Source: Selenomonadaceae bacterium | GTDB lineage: Bacteria > Bacillota > Negativicutes > Selenomonadales > Selenomonadaceae | NCBI GenBank assembly: GCA_017554235.1 | Contig: JAFZIV010000021.1 | Span: forward strand, 1-55,740 | Length of the DNA stretch: 55,740 bases | Direction of reading: 5' to 3' | Shown here: positions 8,501 to 16,373 of the stretch, piece by piece | How the letters are laid out: each line of letters begins with the position of its first letter | How positions within the stretch are numbered: the stretch's first letter is position 1 | The notes under the pieces: model-generated | What the model was told of the DNA's origin: nothing | The model's input: only the letters and a program-made list of their open reading frames with translations | Databases searched by the model: none | Made by a program: the position numbers and the translations under genes

Positions 8501-9202
8501 ATGTACTTGATTCATAACGGCGTTGAAGCTTTGAAGGCTTTCAAAATTATGGAAGGTGTCCGCAAAGGCAAGGGCATTAAACCTGATGATGTTGAAATGT
8601 TGCGGTCAAATAATATTCCTGAATGGTACATTGATTCTTGCCAAAAGATTAAATATTTGTTCCCACGTGCCCACGCTACGGCTTACGTTATGATGGCTTA
8701 TCGAATTGCTTATTGTAAAGTTCATTACCCGCTGGCTTATTATTCGGCTTATTTTTCTATCCGCGCAGATGAATTTAATGCGGACGAAATTGCGCAGGGC
8801 GAAAATTTTGTCAAGATGAAAATTGAGGAGTTAGAAAAACTTTCTCAAACGCGTAAGCTTGAATTGAAAGAAAATGAAAAATTAGCAGTTTTGCAAGTCG
8901 CCTATGAAATGTTCCTGCGCGGAATGGGCGTTGAGCGCGTGAATTTGTACGAATCGGACGCAGAAAAATTCATCGTGTTGGATAGGGAAAATAAACTTTT
9001 ACCGCCGTTATCGTCTCTTGTAGGAGTCGGAGTTGTCGCCGCCCGTAACATTGCAACTGCGCGGAAGGACGGAGAATTTTCATCGATACAGGATTTAGTT
9101 CAACGTTCGGGCATAAATAAAACTGCCGTTGAAGCTCTTAGAAATCATGGCAGTCTTAAAGGTATGGAGGAAACGAATCAAATTTCATTGTTCGGCTTTT
9201 AA
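5525..9202 (+). CDS. polC: PolC-type DNA polymerase III alpha subunit lacking the exonuclease domain
   Basis: A 1225-residue replicative polymerase. The order is an N-terminal domain (1-170), an OB fold (about 205-300), PHP (from about 310: ELHVHTTMS, ITDHGVVQ, CDAH), the polymerase core with SRGSVGSS, a Cys4 zinc module (CPKC...CPIC), the catalytic acidic motif PDIDLNFSGEYQ and KLDILGHDDPT, then tandem HhH and C-terminal domains ending NQISLFGF. Canonical Firmicutes PolC is about 1430 residues because a DEDD exonuclease of about 190 residues splits the PHP domain. Here PHP runs straight from IIYGMEGY to YHVILLAKN (about 6665-6710) and no FDxETTG motif exists. The start at 5525 follows GAGGTGA; a TTG at 5435 is also in frame but has no ribosome binding site. 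Confidence 0.95.
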   Translation: MPCELRPQEKAIENLLRQFPFEEEQIKNFVEFFFLRRVIIREDGLIVDFLYLESIKPTLEFTQKVEYFFQLNFNDKLTCEFSKTPKRTLLTYKFHRKQQDIWDKSLMPLKPPQIFNPNDFPDEFIPADVPITMPIKTSKSARVNKEDEIIFEDNSLPLVHEGREVITPQRKTDVQKNIVPTDKIFVEKISGSVKNIADIYLMDEATAHKVIIIGELMHDDRNGAKLREFKTGTCSVSFALVDDTDGIFCKKIFDAKEQAENFQSRIKDLSCIKIKGTARFDKYSEEMTVMIETIQPLDTAKNPREDNAEVKRVELHVHTTMSAMDSIISPEKLITTAANWNWSAVAITDHGVVQAFPFAADVAEKLAKKGKHIKIIYGMEGYLTTEENQKYAYHVILLAKNKVGLGNLYRLVSISQLKYFYRKPRIPKDILAKFREGLIIGSACAQGELISAILEGKDDVEIDEIANFYDYIEIQPIHNNNFIKDSEQFPTIKTDEDLKNLNRRVADIAQKLNKPLVATCDAHFLDPEDDIFRAIMMSGKGFDNADNQPPIFLRTTEEMLKEFDYLDEDLAYQAVVTNPNAIADSIEELKPIPDGLYSPQMPGADAEITEMSYKRAMALYGDPLPKIVKDRLEQELRPITTHGFSVLYLIAQKLVKKSNDDGYLVGSRGSVGSSFVAAMTGITEVNPLPPHYRCPKCQHSEFFTKGEAGCGYDLPNKNCPICGHPLIKDGHDIPFAVFLGFDGDKVPDIDLNFSGEYQSAAHKYTEILFGRHNVYRAGTISTVAEKTAYGFVKKYYDERDKKKHGSFIAKMANGFTGVKRTTGQHPAGIMVVPRDMDIHYFTPIQRPAEDKTSTTITTHFDYHSISSRLVKLDILGHDDPTVIKMLENITHIDPLKIPLDDKPTLSLFSSTKAIGLKPSQIGTKSGTFGIPEFRTSFTRAMIDDTSPKCFSDLVRISGFSHGTDVWLGNAQELIKNQICTLQDAISARDDIMMYLIHNGVEALKAFKIMEGVRKGKGIKPDDVEMLRSNNIPEWYIDSCQKIKYLFPRAHATAYVMMAYRIAYCKVHYPLAYYSAYFSIRADEFNADEIAQGENFVKMKIEELEKLSQTRKLELKENEKLAVLQVAYEMFLRGMGVERVNLYESDAEKFIVLDRENKLLPPLSSLVGVGVVAARNIATARKDGEFSSIQDLVQRSGINKTAVEALRNHGSLKGMEETNQISLFGF

Positions 9203-9217
9203 AAAATTTTATGAAAC

Positions 9218-9252
9218 AAAAAAAGAGTAGATTTTGTATCTATTCTTTTTTT
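9218..9252. terminator. Bidirectional terminator between polC and the glycosyltransferase gene
   Basis: A 14-bp stem, A7GAGTAGA (9218-9231) with TCTATTCT7 (9239-9252), around a 7-nt loop. The A and T ends provide a U-tract on both strands for the converging genes. Confidence 0.85.
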
Positions 9253-9256
9253 ATGT

Positions 9257-10516
9257 TTAATCGCCGCGTCTCTCAAAGTTTTTCATATCATCATAGGACA
9301 TTGAGCGCGTATGTTGAGTGTGCGCCCATTCGTGTTCGTTACGGTGGATAAAGCCCAGAAAAATTATCGGTATCCACGTGTAAATGAAAATCGGATAAAG
9401 CAACATATAAAACCACGATTTAATTTTTGCGCGGACTTTTATCAAAATTATCATCGGCAAAAGGTATTGTCCAATCATTATCGCCGTCATAATTTGCGAA
9501 GGCATTACCGAATAAATGTTTGTGAAAATCGGTCCTGTCGCCAGCTGAATGTAGCTGATAACCATAAAAAACGCTGACAACATTAAAAAATGCGGTTGCA
9601 ATAAATAAATACATCCGTCCCAAATTCGTATGTCTTTTTGCCGCCAACCTTCGACGATTAATTTTGGTATAAACCTGTGAGCAACGTCAAATTGTCCTTG
9701 CGCCCAACGTTTTCTTTGTGTCCAAGATTGTTTGAAAGTCAACGGCTTTTCATCATAAACAACAGCGTCATGCGCCCAAGTAGTTTTTAAACCTTCGGCA
9801 AGTGACTTCATTGTAAATTCCATATCTTCGGTTAAGCAAGTCGCCCGCCAACCGTGATGTTTCAACACTTCAACCGTAATGCACATGCCCGTACCGCCGA
9901 GTACCGCCGACAATCCTATATTCGTTTTGGCAAGGTGCGACACGTGATCTATTATCCAAAACGCTATAGCAAAAGTTCCCGATACCCAAGTATCATAAGG
10001 GTTTTTCGCGTCAAGGAAACCTTGAATAATTTTATCTCCCTTGCAAAGTCTGTTATTCATTTCCATTAAAAAATTTGGATGAACTAAATTATCAGCGTCA
10101 AAAATCGCAACGGCGTCATAAATTTTACCGTCTTTCTCCATTGCGAAAATTTTTTCAAACATCCATTCAAGAGCAAAGCCTTTACTTTTTTTCTCTTTGT
10201 CAAAACGTACACAGACAATAGCTCCAGCCTTTTCGGCAATCTCGGCTGTATTATCGTGGCAATTATCCGCAATTACGTAAACGTCGTAAAGTTCACGTGG
10301 ATATTTCAACGACAAAAGATTTTTTATCAGCGGAGCGATAACCGCGCTTTCATTGTGCGCCGCAACTATGACGGCGAATTTTTTTTGAGGCGTGGTAATT
10401 TTTTTCTCTGACCGACGCCACATTCCGCAAAATCCTATTATGAAAAAGTACATCGTGAACAGAAAAAGTATTATCTGCAACGGTACCATCACTACATCAA
10501 GCGGGTAATTAAACAA
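9257..10516 (-). CDS. Family 2 membrane glycosyltransferase (processive type)
   Basis: A 419-residue inner-membrane glycosyltransferase. One N-terminal hydrophobic helix (about 8-30) is followed by a GT-A domain (VIVAAHNE, IADNCHDNT, the DAD metal motif in IFDADN, the TED acid, and the QRKRW motif typical of processive beta-synthases), then C-terminal membrane helices (about 305-395). It probably polymerises or transfers a cell-surface sugar; donor and product cannot be read from the sequence. The start is a TTG with GGAG 8 nt upstream. It is the last gene of a long minus-strand series and ends at the bidirectional terminator shared with polC. Confidence 0.85.
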   Translation of the reverse strand: MFNYPLDVVMVPLQIILFLFTMYFFIIGFCGMWRRSEKKITTPQKKFAVIVAAHNESAVIAPLIKNLLSLKYPRELYDVYVIADNCHDNTAEIAEKAGAIVCVRFDKEKKSKGFALEWMFEKIFAMEKDGKIYDAVAIFDADNLVHPNFLMEMNNRLCKGDKIIQGFLDAKNPYDTWVSGTFAIAFWIIDHVSHLAKTNIGLSAVLGGTGMCITVEVLKHHGWRATCLTEDMEFTMKSLAEGLKTTWAHDAVVYDEKPLTFKQSWTQRKRWAQGQFDVAHRFIPKLIVEGWRQKDIRIWDGCIYLLQPHFLMLSAFFMVISYIQLATGPIFTNIYSVMPSQIMTAIMIGQYLLPMIILIKVRAKIKSWFYMLLYPIFIYTWIPIIFLGFIHRNEHEWAHTQHTRSMSYDDMKNFERRGD

Positions 10517-10549
10517 TTAGCTATCTCCATTCACGATTAAAATTTTTAC

Positions 10550-11014
10550 TTAAATCCAAAAAAATTCCGTAATATCCTTAAACTTTCCACGATGATTCTT
10601 GTAAAGTTTCTGATTCGTTGTCTTACAAAATAAATCGCCAAGATTTTCACGATAACTTCCGACTTTTACGTAATCAAAAATTTTCATCCATTCTTCGGGA
10701 AAAATTTCTCTTCCTGAATAAAGTGCAGTTTTTAAATTCAAACGTCGCACAAATTTTACGTGATTAAAAAATTCTATGTGCTCTACAATTTTATTATTGC
10801 CCTCGCCCAAAAAACAAACGCAAGTTATCTGTGTAAGATATGCGGTGACAAATGAAATTATATTGTCTTTCAAGATATTTCCGTAATCGCAAAATTTCAA
10901 ATCAGGATAGTGGCAATTTTTACAATGATTTTGACAGCCTGAAATATAAATACATAAAGATTTTTCAGAAGGAATTTCTAAGGTGCTTACACCTATTTCG
11001 GTATAGTAGAGCAT
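10550..11014 (-). CDS. Radical SAM protein of the NrdG (anaerobic RNR activase) type
   Basis: A 154-residue protein with the radical SAM cysteine motif CQNHCKNC (Cys-x3-Cys-x2-Cys) in a YISGCQNHCKNCHYPDL context, as in small NrdG-like activases, and a C-terminal NQKLYKN segment like the NQR-Y end of that family. Established NrdG proteins install the glycyl radical on the class III ribonucleotide reductase NrdD. No nrdD is present here, so the partner is unknown and the protein could be a NrdG paralogue. The ATG at 11014 lacks a good ribosome binding site; an upstream in-frame codon at 11104 would overlap the preceding gene. Confidence 0.72.
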   Translation of the reverse strand: MLYYTEIGVSTLEIPSEKSLCIYISGCQNHCKNCHYPDLKFCDYGNILKDNIISFVTAYLTQITCVCFLGEGNNKIVEHIEFFNHVKFVRRLNLKTALYSGREIFPEEWMKIFDYVKVGSYRENLGDLFCKTTNQKLYKNHRGKFKDITEFFWI

Positions 11015-11037
11015 TACGTTTTCACGATTAAAATTTT

Positions 11038-11403
11038 TTATTCCAATATGGCAATGATAATTAATATCCACACTATAACGGCAATCATAATAGCCGGTGA
11101 CCACATCAAAATTTTTTCGATTAACTGATTCATCGGAATATTTTTTTCAACGGTTGAAATTTTTTTCTCCAAAGAATAATTCCGATTATTTAGTTCGTGA
11201 ATTGTGTTATTTAATGCGCTGTAATGCTGATAACGTTCAGCGTCTAATTTGTAAACATCATCGTGCAAAATTTTGAAGGCTTCGTAAAATTTAGAGTTTA
11301 ACTCGTAATTACTTTGTTCATTGTCAAGTTTGAGCTTTTTAATTTCATTTTCAAGACTCTCAACTTTTCCAATAAGATAATCAAGTTTTTCATCGGTAGT
11401 CAA
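11038..11403 (-). CDS. Coiled-coil protein with a C-terminal membrane anchor
   Basis: A 121-residue protein. Residues about 5-95 are charged and heptad-like (EKLDYLIGKVESLENEIKKL and following), predicting a coiled coil, and a single hydrophobic helix at about 98-118 forms a tail anchor. I do not recognise a family. The start is TTG at 11403: GGAGGTGA sits 4 nt upstream, whereas an in-frame ATG further upstream has no ribosome binding site and would overlap pssA. It lies 19 bp after pssA and 23 bp before the radical SAM gene on the same strand, so the three are probably co-transcribed. Confidence 0.72.
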   Translation of the reverse strand: MTTDEKLDYLIGKVESLENEIKKLKLDNEQSNYELNSKFYEAFKILHDDVYKLDAERYQHYSALNNTIHELNNRNYSLEKKISTVEKNIPMNQLIEKILMWSPAIMIAVIVWILIIIAILE

Positions 11404-11422
11404 AAAATCACCTCCGCTAATT

Positions 11423-12124
11423 TTACACTTCACGTGACATTAATGTCAAAAGGGAATTTACAATTCCGAAAACTGCGTAGGTTGAAAAAATTGCCGTCAA
11501 AATACCTTGCCAAATTGCTTCACGTGAAAAATACATTATTGCCGCAAACATCGCAACCGCAATAATTATAGCGACAGGAAAAATTTTTTCTCCGCCGCCT
11601 TTGAAGTCTGGATAATGAACGTGACTAACCATTAAGTAAGCTACAACAATTATAGTAATTGGATAGACCATTCCAAAATTTTCGGGGTGAACGTCTAACG
11701 CCGTAAATAAAAGTGTCGTCGACGCAACGATACAACCGCCTGCAGGAATCGCCAGCCCCATAAAAAATCCATGTACAATATTTGTGCTGACGTTGAATCT
11801 TGCAAGCCGCCACATTCCGCATAATGCAAAAATTATCGCCGCCGCTTGTCCGATTCGTCCGAAATTATGAAGACAGAACGAATACGCCAAATAAGCCGGT
11901 GCAATTCCAAATGAGCCTAAATCGCAGAGAGAATCCATTTCCTTGCCGAAGTCCGACGCTACACCTAATGCCCGCGCTACTCGTCCGTCAAGTCCGTCAG
12001 CAATTAACGCCAACAATATAAAAATCGAGGCGTAAAAATAATTTTCCTCAAACGTCGCCAATATCGAACACATTCCGAAAAATAAATTCGCCGCCGTACA
12101 AATATTTGGTAACATTCTTTTCAA
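11423..12124 (-). CDS. pssA: CDP-diacylglycerol-serine O-phosphatidyltransferase
   Basis: A 233-residue polytopic inner-membrane enzyme that makes phosphatidylserine, the precursor of phosphatidylethanolamine. The CDP-alcohol phosphotransferase motif is complete (DGLDGRVARALGVASDFGKE, then MDSLCD), located between the first two of about seven hydrophobic segments. The N-terminal region (LPNICTAANLFFGMCSI) is typical of PssA. The start is TTG at 12124 because GAGGTG precedes it at good spacing; an in-frame ATG at 12154 has none. No psd gene is adjacent. It lies 36 bp downstream of a secreted transglutaminase-like gene on the same strand. Confidence 0.9.
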   Translation of the reverse strand: MKRMLPNICTAANLFFGMCSILATFEENYFYASIFILLALIADGLDGRVARALGVASDFGKEMDSLCDLGSFGIAPAYLAYSFCLHNFGRIGQAAAIIFALCGMWRLARFNVSTNIVHGFFMGLAIPAGGCIVASTTLLFTALDVHPENFGMVYPITIIVVAYLMVSHVHYPDFKGGGEKIFPVAIIIAVAMFAAIMYFSREAIWQGILTAIFSTYAVFGIVNSLLTLMSREV

Positions 12125-12160
12125 ATTAAACACCTCGATTTTAAATTTAAACATACAGAT

Positions 12161-13303
12161 TTATTTTGATTTTGTAGCATCAATAGCGTAGAACATATAC
12201 TTCCCGCGTCTGGTAATGTTCATGAAAACGTTCCAGCCTTCTTGCGGCAAAATATCGTTAAGCAAATGAGAGTTTGAAAAATTTGCGTCTATATAACGTT
12301 CATCATAAGGACACATTGCAAAAGATAATCTCCAGCCGTTGACGGTGGCATTACGCGCCATTTCACGAAGTGCCGCCTCTGCATTTGGCGCATCTATTCC
12401 AAAATATTTTCCGTGCGTAGTGTTGTATTCATTCGTTTTGTAAAAATACGCGCTGTCGGGAGTGCGTTGTAAATTATACGGCTCAATATCAGGCTCCCAA
12501 GAATGCGTTTCCTTCGCAATGTCAGCAGGCACATTAAAATAAATGTAATTGTTGTATTCCAAATCAGAATTTGTGAAAGAAGCGTCGTCCCAAGTCGCAT
12601 CGACGAAATAACTTTTATTGCCAAATTTTATTGTAGCCCAAGTGTGTCCGCTGCCGCCGGCTTGTCCTTCCATTCTGCTTACGTCAAAGCCGCACATTCT
12701 TGCCAACATAATAAACGCATCTGTATAACCTTGACAATTTGCGCGTCCGTCAAGAAGTGCGCCAATAGCTGAAGAAAATCTCGCCCCAAATGGGACATTA
12801 CCTTCCGCGTAAAAGGTAACGTTATTTGTTATCTTATTGTGAATAAAAAGTTCCTGTTGAAGAGCGGTAGGTTGTTGCAAAGCTCCATTGACGATATGGA
12901 CAGCCGCGTTATAAAGTTGCATTTCGTCTGCTGTTAAAAAAGACGTATCGCCGTGTTGATAGGCATAAGCTACGCGAGCACCGGGAGTGTTGGTAATTTC
13001 GCCCAGCGCGTAAATATCTTGTCCGTCTCTTTTCACAACATTAAAGACACCTGCCCAAATCGGAGCAATTTTAAAAAGATCCTGCCCCGTCAGTTCCTCA
13101 TCGGTAAAGTTGAGACCGCTGAAAATTACGGGGATAACCGTTTTTAAATTTTTATCGCACTCTCTAAGATAATTTGCGAAATCTTTTTTGCTTGTGAAAC
13201 GCGGCGCGGAGTTCCAGTCAACCTGCGCGGAATTTGCGGCAGAGGCAACACTTTGCCAGACGATAAAACAAACCGTCAATATTAAATTAAAAATTTTAAC
13301 CAT
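12161..13303 (-). CDS. Secreted transglutaminase-like protein
   Basis: A 380-residue exported protein. A signal peptide (1-22, ending SVASA) is followed by about 130 residues without recognised motifs and a transglutaminase/protease-like core. The catalytic triad is visible as Cys190 (RANCQGYTDAF), His220 (SGHTWATI) and Asp235 (FVDATWDD). Such domains act as cysteine peptidases or amide-linkage enzymes at the cell surface; the substrate is unknown. It lies 12 bp downstream of the nhaC-like gene and is probably in the same transcript. Confidence 0.85.
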   Translation of the reverse strand: MVKIFNLILTVCFIVWQSVASAANSAQVDWNSAPRFTSKKDFANYLRECDKNLKTVIPVIFSGLNFTDEELTGQDLFKIAPIWAGVFNVVKRDGQDIYALGEITNTPGARVAYAYQHGDTSFLTADEMQLYNAAVHIVNGALQQPTALQQELFIHNKITNNVTFYAEGNVPFGARFSSAIGALLDGRANCQGYTDAFIMLARMCGFDVSRMEGQAGGSGHTWATIKFGNKSYFVDATWDDASFTNSDLEYNNYIYFNVPADIAKETHSWEPDIEPYNLQRTPDSAYFYKTNEYNTTHGKYFGIDAPNAEAALREMARNATVNGWRLSFAMCPYDERYIDANFSNSHLLNDILPQEGWNVFMNITRRGKYMFYAIDATKSK

Positions 13304-13315
13304 TAATCTAACCTT

Positions 13316-14839
13316 TCATTGATTTTCATCCGGCGCACTGACTGTAGCACGAATCACGAACATTGCCGCAACTATACACGCTAAACTTACGGCAAGTCCA
13401 ATCCAACCGTTTTGAGTGAGACCTGCGACTAAAAATCCTGCCGCACAACACTCTGCAACGACTAACACGTAGGGAACTTGTGTAGCAACGTGTTCAATGT
13501 GGTTACACTGCGCACCCGCCGACGCTAAAATTGTTGTGTCTGAAATAGGTGACGCATGGTCGCCGCAAACTGAACCTGACAATATCGCCGCTATGCAAAC
13601 TACCAATAAATTATTTGCTTCAGCGTCATGCAAGTTCATAAATACTGACATTGCAATAGGAATTAAAATTCCGAATGTTCCCCAGCTTGTTCCCGTCGCG
13701 AATGCTAAACAAATTGACACGATGAAAAATAAAACCGGAAGAAACATTACCAACGACGTATACTCTTGTACGATTGTACCAACATAGCCGCCTAAATTCA
13801 AGTAGTCACTGCCGCAAATTCCTGATAAAGTCCACGCCAAGCACAAAATAAATATAGCGGGAACCATTGCCTTAAATCCCTGCGAGTAGCATTCGCAGTA
13901 CTCCGAAAAATTTATTACTCTGCGCGGAAGATAAAGAACTGATATAAAAATCAACGCGATAAATGAACCGAGTGCCAACGCCTTCGACGCGTCACAATCT
14001 GCAAACGCATCAGCTATCGACTTACCTTCATTTATTCCGCCCGTGTAAAGCATTCCGTAGATACATAACGCGATTAATACGATAAGAGGTAAAACCAAGT
14101 CGACGATTTTTCCGTTGCCGACAGAAATATTTTTGACTTCGCCCGCGTCTTGATATTCGACGGGGATTTTTAATTCGTCTAAATTTTCGTTTACAGATTT
14201 ACGCATCGTCGCAAAATCTCTTCCGCTTGCCACAATGAATGCCATAAAAATCATTGTCAAAATTGCATAGAAATTAAACGGGATTGTATGAAGGAAAAGT
14301 AAAAAGCCGTCTATAAGTGAATCTTCAGGGAGTGATGAACTGACTGCCGCCGCCCAACTTGATACCGGCGCAATTATGCAGACGGGAGCTGCCGTTGAGT
14401 CGATGACATAAGCTAACTTTGCACGGGCAATTTTAAATTTATCTGTAACTGGACGCATTACCGTTCCAACCGTCAAACAGTTAAAATAGTCGTCGATAAA
14501 AATTAAAACTCCTAAAAATGCCGTTACGCCGAGCGCAGATTTTTTTCCTGAAATTGTCCGCCGCGCCCAATCGCCGTATGCACGAGTTGCACCCGACCGC
14601 GTTATTGCTGCTACCAAAATTCCTAAGATGACGAGGAACGCCAAAATATTTACGTTGTCACCGATTTTGCCGGACATTATATCAAAAAATGTCGTGATTG
14701 ATTCCAGAAAATTTCCGCCCGTAAAAATCATCGCACCTGAAAAAATTCCGATTATCAGTGAAAAATAAACTTCCTTCGTAACAAGTGCCAGCACGATTGT
14801 TATTAACGGCGGCAACATTGCCATTGCGCTAACTTCCAT
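13316..14839 (-). CDS. NhaC-family Na+/H+ antiporter-like permease
   Basis: A 507-residue polytopic membrane protein with about 12 hydrophobic segments. Family-typical signatures include FIDDYFNCLTVGTVMRPVTD, STAAPVCIIAPVSSWAA and the late GSVCGDHASPISDTTIL segment. It belongs to the NhaC/YuiF-type antiporters that exchange cytoplasmic Na+ for protons, sometimes coupled to amino-acid exchange. The ATG is preceded by AAAGGG. It lies 29 bp after the TPR gene and 12 bp before the transglutaminase-like gene; no functional link is apparent. Confidence 0.88.
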   Translation of the reverse strand: MEVSAMAMLPPLITIVLALVTKEVYFSLIIGIFSGAMIFTGGNFLESITTFFDIMSGKIGDNVNILAFLVILGILVAAITRSGATRAYGDWARRTISGKKSALGVTAFLGVLIFIDDYFNCLTVGTVMRPVTDKFKIARAKLAYVIDSTAAPVCIIAPVSSWAAAVSSSLPEDSLIDGFLLFLHTIPFNFYAILTMIFMAFIVASGRDFATMRKSVNENLDELKIPVEYQDAGEVKNISVGNGKIVDLVLPLIVLIALCIYGMLYTGGINEGKSIADAFADCDASKALALGSFIALIFISVLYLPRRVINFSEYCECYSQGFKAMVPAIFILCLAWTLSGICGSDYLNLGGYVGTIVQEYTSLVMFLPVLFFIVSICLAFATGTSWGTFGILIPIAMSVFMNLHDAEANNLLVVCIAAILSGSVCGDHASPISDTTILASAGAQCNHIEHVATQVPYVLVVAECCAAGFLVAGLTQNGWIGLAVSLACIVAAMFVIRATVSAPDENQ

Positions 14840-14868
14840 TTAACACGAACCCTTTCAACCAATTAATT

Positions 14869-16359
14869 TTAAAATATTCCTCTAATTTTTTCTATGATAG
14901 TTTTTACAAGATTTTTGAGATCATCAGGTATGGGAACGCCCAAATTTCCTGCATTGTCGAGAATTGACAGTAATTCGTATAACAAAAATAAAAATATGGT
15001 AGGATTCCTAAGCTTTAAATCTATCAATTGGGCTTCGTCTATTTCGTTCATAACCATAACGATTGCAAGAAAAATAGCTTTCTGTGAAAATTTCTGTAAT
15101 GCAAATCCTGCAGTTAAATTTCTTGACTTCGACGCATAAGCAATAGATAAAATAAAATCTACCATCATAACGATAACAAAAACTTTCAGAAAACCGTTGA
15201 TTTTTCCCGTTGCTCCCGGATGGCGAATCGTCAAAAAAATCTTTCCTACAGAGTCAAGGGCATTCCAGCAGATTTGTGCTTTTTTTTCGTATTCTTCTCT
15301 TTGCTCTTTAGTAAGTTCTTTTTTAAGATTATCAATTTCCAGAAGTTCTTTATAGTCAACAAACGCATTTCCATAATCGTTCAATTTTTCGTTGTAAACA
15401 TCAGCGCGTTTGGCATAAGCCGATATATAATTCGGATTAAGTTTTATAGCCTTTGAAAAATCATTTATGGCATTTTCATATTCACCAATCTCACAATACA
15501 TTGAACCGCGATTTGTATAAACTATTTCGGGCTTATAAGAACTACTTGACTCAAGAAGTTCCGTATATTTAGCTATTGCAATATGTGGATTCTTTTCTAT
15601 ATCTTGAGCCATTAAAGCCAAATAAAAACGCGCCTCTTCACAGTTGGCGTCTAACTCAATTGCCTTGTCAAAATCAATCTTAGCTTCATCATATTCTTTA
15701 AGATTGTAATTGACAACGCCGGCTTTAGCATAATTAGCTATTGCCTCTTTAGTTTTTTGCTGAGTTTCATAAATGCCGGCGCGTCCTCTATAAGCATTCG
15801 CATATTTTTCATCAATCTGAATTGCTTTATTAAAATCTTTTTCCGCGTCATCATATTTTTGCAAATAATAATTAGCCCAACCTCGATTAGTATAATTTAT
15901 TGCATTGCCATTGATATTGACTGCCGCATCAAAAGACGACAATGCTGATGCGTAATTTTCGCTATAGTAATACTTATCACCTGCAGTTTTAAAGTTTTCT
16001 TCAGCGGATTCATTTTTCCCTTGAGTTTGGTAAACATAAGCACGTCCATCATAAGCTTCCGCAAAATCTTCATCAATCTGAATTGCTTTATTAAAATCTT
16101 TAATTGCCTCATCAAAGTTTTTAAGCATGTAATTAGCCCAACCTCGATTAGAATAATATAAGGCGTTTTTGTCATCCAGACTAAGGGCAGCGTTGTATTC
16201 TGCCAATGCTGCTTGATAATTTTCGGCGTTATAGTAAGTATCGCCCTGATTGTTATGCGCTTCGGCTTCAGCATTTTCTGCAAAGGCAATTTGATTCGCC
16301 GACGCAAAAGCAATCAAAATCGCTAATACGCCCGTCAAAAAATATTTAGCAAATGACAT
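14869..16359 (-). CDS. Exported TPR-repeat protein with a C-terminal membrane region
   Basis: A 496-residue protein. A signal peptide (about 1-28, ending IAFA) precedes a series of tetratricopeptide repeats to about residue 345, with units of the form GWANYMLKNFDEAIKDFNKA. The C-terminal 140 residues contain two hydrophobic helices. TPR arrays are protein-interaction scaffolds; the partner is unknown. Two adjacent TPR pairs are near-identical at DNA level with an offset of 261 bp (15809 vs 16070), showing an internal duplication. The start at 16359 is taken because AAGGAG precedes it; an upstream in-frame codon overlaps the hisC stop. Confidence 0.82.
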   Translation of the reverse strand: MSFAKYFLTGVLAILIAFASANQIAFAENAEAEAHNNQGDTYYNAENYQAALAEYNAALSLDDKNALYYSNRGWANYMLKNFDEAIKDFNKAIQIDEDFAEAYDGRAYVYQTQGKNESAEENFKTAGDKYYYSENYASALSSFDAAVNINGNAINYTNRGWANYYLQKYDDAEKDFNKAIQIDEKYANAYRGRAGIYETQQKTKEAIANYAKAGVVNYNLKEYDEAKIDFDKAIELDANCEEARFYLALMAQDIEKNPHIAIAKYTELLESSSSYKPEIVYTNRGSMYCEIGEYENAINDFSKAIKLNPNYISAYAKRADVYNEKLNDYGNAFVDYKELLEIDNLKKELTKEQREEYEKKAQICWNALDSVGKIFLTIRHPGATGKINGFLKVFVIVMMVDFILSIAYASKSRNLTAGFALQKFSQKAIFLAIVMVMNEIDEAQLIDLKLRNPTIFLFLLYELLSILDNAGNLGVPIPDDLKNLVKTIIEKIRGIF

Positions 16360-16373
16360 AATGAATATTCTCC

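Noticed and set aside
10528-11036. Short direct repeat TTCACGATTAAAATTTTT before two minus-strand genes (10532 and 11020)
   Set aside because: Only 18 bp of AT-rich sequence with no further copies seen; likely chance or a minor leader similarity.
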